This document shows positions 8,890-20,049 of a DNA stretch of 64,000 nucleotides, piece after piece (position 1 is the stretch's first letter; each line of letters starts with the position of its first letter). Location: positions 2,447,501-2,511,500 of the forward strand of contig NC_012796.1 of NCBI RefSeq assembly GCF_000010665.1, written 5' to 3'. Position numbers and translations under genes: made by a program. This stretch comes from Solidesulfovibrio magneticus RS-1. Lineage in GTDB: Bacteria; Desulfobacterota; Desulfovibrionia; Desulfovibrionales; Desulfovibrionaceae. Below the pieces are notes generated by a model. The model was not told the DNA's origin, did not search any database, and saw only the letters and a list, made by a program, of their open reading frames with translations.

Positions 8890-9593
8890 CGTCTGCTGCC
8901 AGCGCGGACTCTCCGGCCAACACGAGCAGCATCGTGCATGACCTCCATACTCCCAGGTCCTTTGTTACGGCTGCATGTTCAGCAGGCCTGATTCTTTGGC
9001 CTGGCTCACCCGCCGGCCGGTGCGGCCATGCGGCTCATCGTCAATCCCGGTCCCGGTTCTTCATCGTCGTCGCGGCGGTCCTGGCAATGCTGTTTCTGAC
9101 CGCGCCCCAGGCCTTTTGTGCCGCCAAGGCCGACACCAAGGCGTTCAACGCCTACTACGCCAGCCAGAGCGCCCGTATCTACGACCATCTGCTCAAGGTC
9201 ACGGACTACTACGCCTCCCTGGCCAAGGACGGCAACGATGACCGCATAAAGGACGTTCTGGCCCTTCGCGCCTCGCTTTCGGCTTGCTGGGAGCTCATTT
9301 TAAACGCCGGCGACATGGTCTACGTCTATGATATGCTCGATCCCGGCTGTTCCTCGGCAGTCCATCAGCTAGGCGGCATGATCAAGACAGGGCTGGTGAC
9401 CGTTGGCGGCAAGCTCGACAAGGAACTGCAGTGGATGCGGCTGGTGGAAAAAAATGTTTCCGACCTGCCCATTGCCGTGCAACTGGGCCAAGCCTTCCGC
9501 GACATTGAAGCCATGGCCGCCTATTTCCGCACCGCCGCTCCGACTTTCGAGCCGGCGGCAGCCGGCGAAACCCGGCAGTCGGTAAAGAAATAG
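8886..9593 (+). CDS. Putative exported protein of unknown function (start uncertain)
   Basis: Not recognised. The C-terminal about 165 residues are a helical domain beginning ADTKAFNAYYASQSARIYDH, preceded by a hydrophobic stretch FFIVVAAVLAMLFLTAP and QAFCA that looks like a signal peptide. The start is unclear: a TTG at 8886 overlapping the previous stop (TTGA), a GTG at 8934, or an ATG at 9087 are the only in-frame choices, and none has a good ribosome-binding site. The region before residue 50 lacks protein character, so the true start may be nearer the signal sequence. Probably periplasmic. Confidence 0.6.
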   Translation: MTSAASADSPANTSSIVHDLHTPRSFVTAACSAGLILWPGSPAGRCGHAAHRQSRSRFFIVVAAVLAMLFLTAPQAFCAAKADTKAFNAYYASQSARIYDHLLKVTDYYASLAKDGNDDRIKDVLALRASLSACWELILNAGDMVYVYDMLDPGCSSAVHQLGGMIKTGLVTVGGKLDKELQWMRLVEKNVSDLPIAVQLGQAFRDIEAMAAYFRTAAPTFEPAAAGETRQSVKK

Positions 9594-9602
9594 GACGCCG
9601 CC

Positions 9603-9860
9603 ATGGCCGGATCGTTCGAATGGGTGGGGTATCTCGCCGGTTTGTGCACCACGCTGGCTTTCGCGCCTCAGGTGGTCAAGACCCTGCGACGTCGTTCAGC
9701 TGCCGACATTTCGACCGGCATGTACGTGCTCATGTGCACCGGGACCGTGCTGTGGTTGTTGCATGGCATCGACATCGGTTCCTGGCCCGTCATTGCGGCC
9801 AATGCGGTAACACTTGGGTTGGTGGTCGCCATGCTCGTCATGGCGCTGCGATACAAATAA
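9603..9860 (+). CDS. SemiSWEET / PQ-loop family transporter
   Basis: 85-residue membrane protein with three hydrophobic helices and one PQ-loop: GLCTTLAFAPQVVKTLRRRS then ADISTGMYVLMCTGTVLWLLHG. This is the half-size bacterial form of the SWEET sugar carriers, which work as homodimers. The substrate is probably a sugar by family knowledge, unproven here. It lies 9 bases after the exported unknown gene and before a lipoprotein gene. Confidence 0.9.
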   Translation: MAGSFEWVGYLAGLCTTLAFAPQVVKTLRRRSAADISTGMYVLMCTGTVLWLLHGIDIGSWPVIAANAVTLGLVVAMLVMALRYK

Positions 9861-9890
9861 CGCCGCGATGATCGCGGTTCGGAGGACGCC

Positions 9891-10169
9891 ATGCGCCGCC
9901 TGACGCTTCTTTTTTGCCTCGTGCTGGCCGCCGTGTCGTTTGGCTGCGCCCACACCTATCAAGTCGAAACCATGGACCATAAGACGTTCTACGCTTCGCC
10001 GCCATTGGTCATGGACGCTGAACGCGGCGTTTACTACATGTGGATCAACGGCAAACGCCAGGTCATTCCCATGGACCAAGTCTACCGCATCGACTCCAGC
10101 GCCCAAATCTGTTATCAAAATGGCTTGACCGACACCTTCACCTGTTACGACAACCTCTATTACTTCTAG
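9891..10169 (+). CDS. YgdI/YgdR-like (DUF903) lipoprotein
   Basis: 92-residue lipoprotein: hydrophobic signal LLFCLVLAAVSFGC with lipidation Cys at residue 19, then a small beta domain containing YQVETMDHKTFYASPP and GKRQVIPMDQVYRIDSS, which resembles the SH3-like YgdR fold. The role is unknown; the protein is likely anchored in the envelope. A GGAGG site precedes the ATG. It ends 11 bases before the methyltransferase gene. Confidence 0.75.
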   Translation: MRRLTLLFCLVLAAVSFGCAHTYQVETMDHKTFYASPPLVMDAERGVYYMWINGKRQVIPMDQVYRIDSSAQICYQNGLTDTFTCYDNLYYF

Positions 10170-10180
10170 CGGAACAGCGG

Positions 10181-11170
10181 ATGGCTGGCGACGATCTGCC
10201 CGCACTGGCGCTGCGCCTGCTGGAGCGCCAGCCGCCTCCCGGGCCGATGATCGCCCCGGAACTGTTGGTTCCGGGTACGTTGCCTGACCTTGTCGATGCC
10301 CTGGGCCGGCCGGAAACGCCGGCCCATCCGGCGCTTTTGGCAAGTCTCGTCCTCAAATACGCCCATGCCTACGTCCATCCCGAACGATTGGGTGAGGACG
10401 TCTCCCTGGCCGACCTGACCGAGCTGGCCGGCCGTTTCGTGCGTCGGCGGGGCGGATCGGCCCTTCTTGCCGGACAACATGCGCTACGCCGGTTCCTTTT
10501 GCATCACGGCTTTGCCTTGCAGATGCTTCTTGACCTGCCCAAGACCGTGCACTTGCTGACCGCGCTTTTGGCCGCCAACCCCGACGTATCCGGTCGTTTT
10601 CTCGGTCTCGACTGCGGCGCAGGCACGGGCATTTTGCTGCTTGGCACGTATCTGCTGGCCCGTCGGCATGGCGTAGCCGCGCCGACGCTGATGGGTGTCG
10701 AGGTACAGCCCCAGGTGGCGGCCCGGGCCGACGCGTTGCTTTCGAGCCTTGGCGTCGGGCGGGTGCGTCAGGCCGACGCCACCCGGCCCGAGACCTATGC
10801 CGCCCTGCCGGAAGGTCCCGTGGCCTGCCTGGCCAACGAGACCCTGCCCTCGGCCGGCCGCCGGCTGTACAAGGAACCCTTTCCGGCCATAAGCGCAGCG
10901 CTTTTCGCGGCGCTTGGGCCGCGCTTATCGCGCACGGTTTTTTTGCCGGAAGCGGTCTGGGCCTCGGACCGACCCGGCCGGGAGTGGCTGCGGCTGGCCC
11001 CGGAAAACGCCTTTGCCGGCGACGCGGGCGGCCATGCCAAACCTTTGCGTCTGGCGTTTATGCGCGATGTGGAGCTGGCTGGTCAGCGTGTACCGGTGGA
11101 GCGTGTCGGGGAAGGGCTGGCCTGGCTCGTGGCCGAACCGTGGCGCGAAGCGCTTTGCCGGCGCTGGTAG
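10181..11170 (+). CDS. SAM-dependent methyltransferase-like protein
   Basis: 329-residue cytoplasmic protein. The helical N-terminal half is followed by a Rossmann glycine motif GLDCGAGTGILLLG (residues 142-155) and MGVEVQPQVAARADALL, where the acidic residue would bind the SAM ribose. Target not identifiable; no DNA- or RNA-binding motif is visible. The ATG at 10181 was preferred because an earlier in-frame codon at 10040 would lie inside the lipoprotein gene. The frame stays open for a further 690 bases beyond the TAG stop, which is probably a by-product of high GC content. Confidence 0.7.
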   Translation: MAGDDLPALALRLLERQPPPGPMIAPELLVPGTLPDLVDALGRPETPAHPALLASLVLKYAHAYVHPERLGEDVSLADLTELAGRFVRRRGGSALLAGQHALRRFLLHHGFALQMLLDLPKTVHLLTALLAANPDVSGRFLGLDCGAGTGILLLGTYLLARRHGVAAPTLMGVEVQPQVAARADALLSSLGVGRVRQADATRPETYAALPEGPVACLANETLPSAGRRLYKEPFPAISAALFAALGPRLSRTVFLPEAVWASDRPGREWLRLAPENAFAGDAGGHAKPLRLAFMRDVELAGQRVPVERVGEGLAWLVAEPWREALCRRW

Positions 11171-11335
11171 CTGTGGGAACACGGCCGGCCGCTCGCCGGA
11201 AGATTCCGGGAAGACCTTGCCGGCGGGCTGGAGCGTTGCGGACGTCCGCGCCGTCGACAGCTTGTCTATGTCGCCGACAAACGGACGCGCGCTCTTGGAG
11301 GGAAGGGCCGCCGCGAGTGGTTGAAGCGGCAGGGG

Positions 11336-11830
11336 CTAGAGCGTCAGTTCGTAGTACCGCGCCTCTTCGAAGGGATTGTCGCAGTACGGCCCGATCTGCT
11401 CAAACCCGAGCTTGCGATAGAGGGCGTTGGCGGCGGTCATGGATTTGAGGGTGTCGAGGCGCATGACCCGGTAACCGCGTTTCCTCGCGCCGGCCAAGGC
11501 CGCTTCGGCCAAGCCTCGACCCAGACCGTGGCCGGCGTGGTCGGGTCGAACGTAGAGCCGCTTCATTTCACACACCCCGTCTTCCAGGGGCCGAAGCCCC
11601 ACGCAGCCGGCTGGCAGTCCATTCACCCAGGCCAGCCACAGGCCGCCGCCAGGCACGCCGTAGCGTCCGGGCAGACCGGCCAGTTCCTCGTCAAAATTCT
11701 GGAAGCACAGAGAAAAGCCCAGCCCCTTGGCGTATTCTTCGAACAGGATGCGCACCACGGCCATGTCCGTGGCCGGCGCAATGCCCGAGGCCTGCCGCAA
11801 CGATTCCAGAGATGGGCGGGGCTGCATCAT
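11336..11830 (-). CDS. GNAT family N-acetyltransferase
   Basis: 164-residue acetyl-CoA-dependent acetyltransferase fold: N-terminal helices, a GLWLAWVNGLPAGCVGLRPL strand pair, the acetyl-CoA pyrophosphate loop VRPDHAGHGLGRGLAEAAL (motif A, R/Q-x2-G-x-G/A) and RVMRLDTLKSMTAANALYRK then LGF (motif B). The substrate is unknown; the MKRLYV segment before motif A is typical of the superfamily. It starts with two consecutive Met codons. It is convergent with the methyltransferase gene. Confidence 0.88.
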   Translation of the reverse strand: MMQPRPSLESLRQASGIAPATDMAVVRILFEEYAKGLGFSLCFQNFDEELAGLPGRYGVPGGGLWLAWVNGLPAGCVGLRPLEDGVCEMKRLYVRPDHAGHGLGRGLAEAALAGARKRGYRVMRLDTLKSMTAANALYRKLGFEQIGPYCDNPFEEARYYELTL

Positions 11831-11967
11831 GGTGTTCTTCCGGCGACATGTTCTGTCATGCGGTAGTCTGGCGCTCCGAGGTCAGCTCACTGTCGTTTTT
11901 CGATCCCGCACACGCCGAGACGCTGTTGGCGCGGAAATCTTGGGCAACGAGCCGTCTGTTTCCCCGA

Positions 11968-12630
11968 CTAGGCAAGCTTTTTCTTGGCCGCGCGGCGGGC
12001 GCGCAGCCAGTCGTACCAGGCGTCCAGGCCTTCGCCGGTGCGGGCCGAGACCGGGAACAGGCTGATGTCGGCGTTGAGCGTCCGGGCATGGCGGGAGGCG
12101 TTTGCCAAGTTGAAGTCCACGTAGGGCAGCAGGTCGATCTTATTAAGCAACGTGGCTGCCGAAATATGGAACATCAGCGGATATTTCTCGGGTTTGTCGT
12201 CGCCTTCGGTGACGCTGAGCAAGGTCACCTTGAAATCCTCGCCCACGTCGAACTCGGCCGGGCAGACCAGGTTGCCGACGTTTTCAATGAACAGGATGTC
12301 CAGGCCGCCGAGGTCGAGGCTGGCAAGGGCGGCGCGGATCTGGGAGGCGGTCAGGTGGCAGCCGCCTTCGGTGTTGATCTGCACGGCCTGGGCGCCGGTG
12401 GCGGCCACGCGGCGGGCGTCGTTGTCGGTTTGCAGATCGCCTTCAATGACAGCCATGCGCAGTTCATTGCGCAGATCAGTCAGCGTGCGTTCCAGAATGG
12501 TGGTCTTGCCCGCGCCGGGCGAACTCATGAGATTAAGCACCAGGATGCCCTTTTGGGCGAAGAAGTCTTTGAGTTCGGACGCCTCATTGGCGTTGGCTTC
12601 AAGGATATTGCGCACCACAGGAATCTGCAT
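11968..12630 (-). CDS. hypB: Hydrogenase nickel incorporation GTPase HypB
   Basis: GTPase that delivers nickel with HypA during [NiFe]-hydrogenase maturation. The 220 residues include the P-loop SPGAGKT (37-43), EGDLQTDNDA, the metal-binding region EGGCHLTASQI, the ENVGNLVCPAEFD switch and the NKIDLL guanine-specificity motif. It lacks the N-terminal CxxCGC and His-rich nickel-storage regions found in some HypB, so it is the minimal form. It follows hypA by 12 bases on the same strand. Confidence 0.97.
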   Translation of the reverse strand: MQIPVVRNILEANANEASELKDFFAQKGILVLNLMSSPGAGKTTILERTLTDLRNELRMAVIEGDLQTDNDARRVAATGAQAVQINTEGGCHLTASQIRAALASLDLGGLDILFIENVGNLVCPAEFDVGEDFKVTLLSVTEGDDKPEKYPLMFHISAATLLNKIDLLPYVDFNLANASRHARTLNADISLFPVSARTGEGLDAWYDWLRARRAAKKKLA

Positions 12631-12642
12631 GGCCGGTCTCCG

Positions 12643-12996
12643 CTATTCGAGTTCGAGGTATTCGATATACAGTTCGCGTCCGGACACCACCGTATGCCCC
12701 AGTTCCTGGCCGCAGCCCGGGCAGGGGGCGAAGGCGGCGGTGGGTGGATCGGGGGTGAACTCCCGGCTGCAGTCGCGGCAGCGCAGCAGCACGGGGGTCT
12801 CTTCCATGACCAGGGCCGCGCCGGCCAGCCGCGAGTCGGCGGTCATGACTTCAAAGGCCATGGACAGGGCTTCGGGCACCACCGAGGACAGGCGGCCGTG
12901 GCGGACCTTGACGGTAATGAGCTTTTCCTTGCCGTGCTTGGCCATCTCATCTTCGATGAGGGCCAGCAGACTTTGGGCGATGGAGAGTTCGTGCAT
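12643..12996 (-). CDS. hypA: Hydrogenase/urease nickel-chaperone HypA
   Basis: Metallochaperone that passes nickel to the hydrogenase large subunit. The 117 residues start MHEL, where His2 is the nickel ligand, and carry a structural zinc site CRDC (73-76) and CPGC (92-95). Length and layout are typical. It is the first gene of a hypA-hypB pair; other hyp genes are not in the window. Confidence 0.97.
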   Translation of the reverse strand: MHELSIAQSLLALIEDEMAKHGKEKLITVKVRHGRLSSVVPEALSMAFEVMTADSRLAGAALVMEETPVLLRCRDCSREFTPDPPTAAFAPCPGCGQELGHTVVSGRELYIEYLELE

Positions 12997-13015
12997 GGCC
13001 GGTCCCCATTACGCC

Positions 13016-13052
13016 AAAAGGGCAACCGCGTAAAGGAATCCCGGGCGGTTGC
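13016..13052 (-). terminator. Possible terminator of the DUF554 gene
   Basis: An 8-bp stem GCAACCGC / GCGGTTGC, read on the minus strand after the DUF554 stop, is followed by CC and TTTT. The short T-run makes it weak. Confidence 0.45.
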
Positions 13053-13056
13053 GCGG

Positions 13057-13743
13057 CTAATCAACGAAAAAGGGGGCCAGGGCGGCGGCCAGGAACATGG
13101 CCGGCAGCAGGTTGAAGACCTTGATCTTCAAAATCCCGAGCATGTTGATGCCGATGCCGACGATAAGCAGGCCCCCCACGGCCGAGAGCTGGGTGAGGCG
13201 GGCCGGGGTGAAAAAATCCTGGGCCGCGCCGGCGGTGACGGTCATGGCGGATTCGTAGGCGGCCACGGGCAAAAACGACAGGGCCACGCCGGCGCCGTAG
13301 GTGGTGGCCAGGATCATGGCGATGCAGCCGTCGAGGATGGATTTGGTGAACAGCAAGGTATGGTCGCCGCGCAGGGCTTCGTCAAAGGAGCCAAGCACGG
13401 CCATGGTGCCGGAGCAGAAGATGACCGAGGCGGTGACCAGGCCGTCGGTGAAAAGGGCGTTGTCCGAGCGCAGCAGGGTTTTGATCTTGTCGCCGGCCCG
13501 GGCGAACTGGCGTTCGATGTCGATGGCTTCGCCTACGACCGCGCCGACCAGCATGGAAACGACCAGCAGGATGGGCGAGGTCATGGCCATGGCCATCTTG
13601 ACGCCGATGGCGAAGACGGAAAGCCCGAGAGCATGGAACATGATGGTGCGGATGCGGTCGGGGAACCGGCCGTGCAGCGTGAGGCCAAGCAGCGCACCGA
13701 CGATGATGGCCGCGCCGTTGACGAGGGGACCGATGGGGATCAT
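13057..13743 (-). CDS. DUF554 (YdfK-type) membrane protein
   Basis: 228-residue integral membrane protein with about six or seven hydrophobic segments. The family start MIPIGPLVNGAAIIVGALLG is clear, as are FHALGLSVFAIGVKMAMAM, LVGAVVGEAIDIE and a conserved DGLVTASVIFCSGTMAVLGS loop. The DUF554 family is widespread and proposed to transport something unidentified. It has its own ATG with GGAG upstream and lies between the hyp genes and tRNA-Leu without an obvious functional tie to either. Confidence 0.9.
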   Translation of the reverse strand: MIPIGPLVNGAAIIVGALLGLTLHGRFPDRIRTIMFHALGLSVFAIGVKMAMAMTSPILLVVSMLVGAVVGEAIDIERQFARAGDKIKTLLRSDNALFTDGLVTASVIFCSGTMAVLGSFDEALRGDHTLLFTKSILDGCIAMILATTYGAGVALSFLPVAAYESAMTVTAGAAQDFFTPARLTQLSAVGGLLIVGIGINMLGILKIKVFNLLPAMFLAAALAPFFVD

Positions 13744-13869
13744 GGCGGCTCCTTTTACCCGTGGCCGGGGGAAAAGGGGCTATCAGGTCGGGCGGCGGGG
13801 CACAAGGGGAAGGGCGGCCGTCAACCAACGTAAACAGGCCCCAGGGTTGCCCCTGAGGCCTGTCAAATT

Positions 13870-13956
13870 TGGTACCGGGAGCGAGACTCGAACTCGCAAG
13901 ACCTTGCGGCCGGTGGATTTTGAGTCCACTGCGTCTACCAATTCCGCCATCCCGGC
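13870..13956 (-). tRNA. tRNA-Leu (anticodon CAA)
   Basis: Read on the minus strand: acceptor stem GCCGGGA / TCCCGGT (first pair G-U), D arm GCGGAATTGGTAGACGC typical of tRNA-Leu, anticodon stem GTGGA / TCCAC with loop CTCAAAA (anticodon CAA, codon UUG), a long variable arm, T arm GTTCGAGTC, discriminator A and encoded CCA. 87 bases, class II. Confidence 0.97.
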
Positions 13957-13967
13957 ATGAACTGACA

Positions 13968-13996
13968 TTTCTACGCGGACTCGGCGTCGGCGTCAA
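13968..13996 (-). promoter_or_regulatory. Predicted promoter of tRNA-Leu
   Basis: On the minus strand TTGACG (13996-13991) and TAGAAA (13973-13968) have a 17-base spacer; the -10 box ends 11 bases before the mature tRNA 5' end. Confidence 0.75.
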
Positions 13997-14049
13997 GAGG
14001 CTGCGCCGGAGCAAATACACGGTTTTTTGCGGTCTGCCCGTCGCTGGCG

Positions 14050-16989
<2,940 letters not shown>

Positions 16990-17199
16990 ATTTGGTTGCG
17001 GCCAGACTTGGGAAACCCAGTATGAAGCCGCTGCGCGCCTGAAGCATCTTGTTCCGGGAATATCCCGGGGGAAGCTTCGGGCTCGCGTGATTCTCGTGTT
17101 TGACTAGGGGTGCGGCTTGTTTGGTTCTGTGCTTAATGACGTTTACGTTTTCTAGTCATATCGTAATACAAAATGTCCCTGGACACACAGGAGTGTTCA

Positions 17200-17322
17200 A
17201 TGGGCGGGCGTGGCGCATTCGGTCGCATCAGGACAGGACCGTATAAGCCGGTCTGGCGCATGGGCCGGGTTTTGACGGTTGCGAGGCAGCGGCTTGGGGT
17301 TCGCCATTGTCTCATAATGTAA
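17200..17322 (+). CDS. Possible 40-residue basic peptide (doubtful)
   Basis: ATG at 17200 with CAGGAG six bases upstream opens a 40-codon frame rich in Arg and Gly (starts MGGRGAFGRIRTGPYKPVWR). No family recognised. The ribosome-binding site is the only support; it may be chance in a gap between genes. Confidence 0.2.
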   Translation: MGGRGAFGRIRTGPYKPVWRMGRVLTVARQRLGVRHCLIM

Positions 17323-17445
17323 ATTATGTTAACTTTTCTAAGGAGAAAAAGAACTGCCCCCCTTTTAGCGACGATCTTAGCTGGGCTCAATTTTCAAGCC
17401 AGTGCAACCGGCAATCGCTTGAATCCGGACAGCCCCGACCGGGGA

Positions 17446-17589
17446 TCAGGCCACGCGTTCCGAGCGCGGTTTGCCAAGTCGATAGCCTCCCCCCACGGTC
17501 GGAAGTTTTCCATCAGCCCTGGCAAATTTCAAGATATCCTCGCGGCTGCGTTGTGCAAACACAGACGCCGTTTCCGTCCGCAATGGCAT
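17446..17589 (-). CDS. Possible 47-residue protein or gene remnant (doubtful)
   Basis: A short frame from an ATG at 17589 encoding a plausible globular fragment (REDILKFARADGKLPTVGGG in the middle, basic end). No ribosome-binding site and no recognised family. It could be the decayed tail of a lost gene. Confidence 0.25.
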   Translation of the reverse strand: MPLRTETASVFAQRSREDILKFARADGKLPTVGGGYRLGKPRSERVA

Positions 17590-17715
17590 TGAGCAGCTTG
17601 CGTCAGGCCTTCGCCCGCCCGTTACAATGCTGAGGCTGCGTCCCGATCATGGCCAGCAGCCCGTCATTTTTGTTGGGAATGTAGCCGGAGGATGTACCAA
17701 GTTCGCCTCTACAGA

Positions 17716-20049
17716 TTAATACACCAATGTAGCTGCTGGATTGTCCAAATCTAGGCGCAGGAGCGTAAATGCAGCCGCCAACGGACGGCCGTCTCCCGGA
17801 GCAAAGGTGGCTTGAGGCGCGTCCGCCTTGCCGTTCCAGGCATCGAATCGGACGGTAAGGACATTCTCGCCGGCCTGCCCATGCAATTGCCAGGTTTCCC
17901 GTAGCGACGGAACAAGCCACTTGTCCGGGGCCAACCCCTGCCGGGCCGCCAGCGGACGGCCATTAAAACTGATCGATATGCCTTGCCCGGCAATGGGGTT
18001 GACCAGATTGACGGCAGCGGTCAGCGGGGCAGCTTTCTCCAGGTGAAACCGCAGGGTCGTGGTGTCGCCCAAAGCCCAGCGCCATTGCCCTTCCGGCCCT
18101 GTCTCAACCGGCCCGACTCCATCCATGGCGAGGGCAAGGCTCGACGAATCCAAGATTTCGCGGTCCATGGTGTTGGCATACAGCGACACAGGCTTGAGCC
18201 GGACGGCTCCACCGGTGTTGCCGGTTATGCTCGGCGACCACTTCCCGGGTTCAAGGTCGAATCGACAACGTAACTTGGAAAAAGGGGTCTGCCGCCGCAA
18301 AATGACCGTGCGACGTTCTTGCGGCTCCCCTCCCCGGCTTTCAAAGGCGACCAGAGCCGGTTCGTCGTCAAAGGTGTAGGTCAGGCGGACGACATTTCCC
18401 GCAATGGGATTTTCAAAGGGTACGTGCAGGCGGATAACTAGCGGCCCCGCAAACGGTTTTGGTCCGTCTACAACATAGGTGACATATCCCGGCGCGTCTC
18501 CGGTTTCTGGTACGAGCCAGCCGCCAAAAAAATTGACCAGATTGACCCCGGCCACGGCCTGACATTGCCGGGCGAGGTCCCAGGGCGTCATGCCCAGGGT
18601 GTCATGCCAGGGAAATGCGGGTCCGATGCGTGGCGGCGCGTGGCGCACGGCTGCATGGTAAACCGTGCCGCCGGCAAGGGGGGTCTTGCCGGTGATCGAG
18701 TCGAAATGCGCAAGGTATTCCGTGTCGCTTACGGCCAGATGGCCCAAACCGCCAAAGGCTACGAAGTCCACGGACACAGTCTCGGCGATGGTGATTTGGC
18801 GCTGTTGCAGCGGATTGGGTCTGACGAAATGCGCAGCGTACCAGTTCACCCCGTCAAGTTCGGATAGTTCGGAATAGGCAACCAAGGCTCCAGGCCGCAG
18901 GATGGTAGGCAGTTGCTTGGCCTGTTCTTTGTAGTTTCCAGCGTGGCTGCTTGGGGCATAGTAACGATTATCGCTAAGAAGCATCATGGCTACGACCGTT
19001 GCGGCCAGGGCGGCTGCCTCGCCCAGACGCCGTTGGCCAAGGACCGCGCTGAGGCAGGTTCCGGCCAGAAGGCACAGAAAGGGAGCGGCATAACTGACAT
19101 GCCAGGCATTGAAATAGGAATTGTAGCGGGCCAGGGACAACGCCGCCGCAGGTCCGAGGATGGTTGCCAGGGCCAGAACCGCCAAGCGTCGATCTTTGCG
19201 CCAAACAAGGGCCGTCCCCACTGCCGTCAGGGCCAACAAGCCGCCTCTGGCCCAGGGGGTGCTGCCGTCCCCGCAGAAAATCTGGGTTAGCCGGTCAAGG
19301 GCCAGGAGCGCGGTTGTGGCCACGGAACCCTGGGTTAGCGTGGACGGGCTGGAGTGAAAGAAATGCCAAGTCGCCGCCACTCCAAGACTACAGCCGCCGG
19401 CATAGAGCGCCAGTTGCTTCCAGGGACGGGGAGCGGGCCGGAATACAACGTTGGCTGCGGCAAAACTCCCCTGCACGGCTAATATGAGAATGCTCAGGTA
19501 GTGTAGACATATATAACCGCAGGTGGCGGCAACAAGGCCGGTAGTGAGTTTCATTCTAGGCTTCTCGACCCAACGCAGCAGCAGCTCGGCCCCAAGCAGG
19601 GAGAGAAAAATGATCAGGCTATAGGGGCGGACCTGGCGGGAAAACAGGAGCATCGCGCCATTGACGGTCATGAGAGCCACGGCGCAAAGTGCTGCGGCTC
19701 GGCCCACACGCGGCGCGGCCAGCACATAGAGCAACGGCAACGTGGCCAGGCCGGCCAGTACCGACGGTAGGCGCAGGAGAGCGTCGCTTGAACCAACAAG
19801 GAGCACCAATTTGATAAGCAGATAAAAGACCGGAGGATGAAAATCCTCGGTTTTGGCCCGTAGCAGGATGTCGCCGACCGAGGTTACGGCATTTAATGGG
19901 ACGAGAATTTCATCCCACCACATGGAGGGAATCTCAAGACTGTAGAAACGCACCAAGGTGGCAATCAAGACAAGCAGAGCCAGCGGCCAGCCGCCGCTTC
20001 GCAATAAGGCGACAAACGACGGGGTGTCCGGTGCTACTGAGGTGGACAT
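17716..20049 (-). CDS. GT-C (PMT/ArnT-like) glycosyltransferase with C-terminal extracytoplasmic domain
   Basis: 777-residue membrane protein. The N-terminal two thirds has around ten hydrophobic helices. The first periplasmic loop carries the acidic GT-C signature PSMWWDEILVPL (about residues 41-52) and the paired DFHPPVFYLLIK (69-80), typical of enzymes using polyprenyl-phosphate sugars. The last about 300 residues are a soluble, beta-rich region (FENPIAGNVVRLTYTFDDEP, QGISISFNGRPLAARQG) that resembles carbohydrate-binding or sugar-transferase accessory domains. Substrate unknown. It is a paralogue of the gene upstream and overlaps its end by 16 bases. Confidence 0.8.
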   Translation of the reverse strand: MSTSVAPDTPSFVALLRSGGWPLALLVLIATLVRFYSLEIPSMWWDEILVPLNAVTSVGDILLRAKTEDFHPPVFYLLIKLVLLVGSSDALLRLPSVLAGLATLPLLYVLAAPRVGRAAALCAVALMTVNGAMLLFSRQVRPYSLIIFLSLLGAELLLRWVEKPRMKLTTGLVAATCGYICLHYLSILILAVQGSFAAANVVFRPAPRPWKQLALYAGGCSLGVAATWHFFHSSPSTLTQGSVATTALLALDRLTQIFCGDGSTPWARGGLLALTAVGTALVWRKDRRLAVLALATILGPAAALSLARYNSYFNAWHVSYAAPFLCLLAGTCLSAVLGQRRLGEAAALAATVVAMMLLSDNRYYAPSSHAGNYKEQAKQLPTILRPGALVAYSELSELDGVNWYAAHFVRPNPLQQRQITIAETVSVDFVAFGGLGHLAVSDTEYLAHFDSITGKTPLAGGTVYHAAVRHAPPRIGPAFPWHDTLGMTPWDLARQCQAVAGVNLVNFFGGWLVPETGDAPGYVTYVVDGPKPFAGPLVIRLHVPFENPIAGNVVRLTYTFDDEPALVAFESRGGEPQERRTVILRRQTPFSKLRCRFDLEPGKWSPSITGNTGGAVRLKPVSLYANTMDREILDSSSLALAMDGVGPVETGPEGQWRWALGDTTTLRFHLEKAAPLTAAVNLVNPIAGQGISISFNGRPLAARQGLAPDKWLVPSLRETWQLHGQAGENVLTVRFDAWNGKADAPQATFAPGDGRPLAAAFTLLRLDLDNPAATLVY

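Larger units (their letters stand above)
16990..17715. other. 726-base convergent gap with no confident gene
   Basis: Lies between the 3' ends of ade (plus) and the glycosyltransferase gene at 17716 (minus). It is less GC-rich than its surroundings near 17100-17350. It holds a CCGGGA-ATA-TCCCGG inverted repeat at 17054-17068, a CATAAT-GTAA-ATTATG inverted repeat near 17310, and two very short reading frames listed separately. No RNA gene or repeat of the main family was recognised. Confidence 0.6.

Noticed and set aside
11812-13833. A 673-codon open frame on the plus strand
   Set aside because: It is antisense to hypB, hypA and the DUF554 gene, all with clear family motifs; the frame is a by-product of high GC content.
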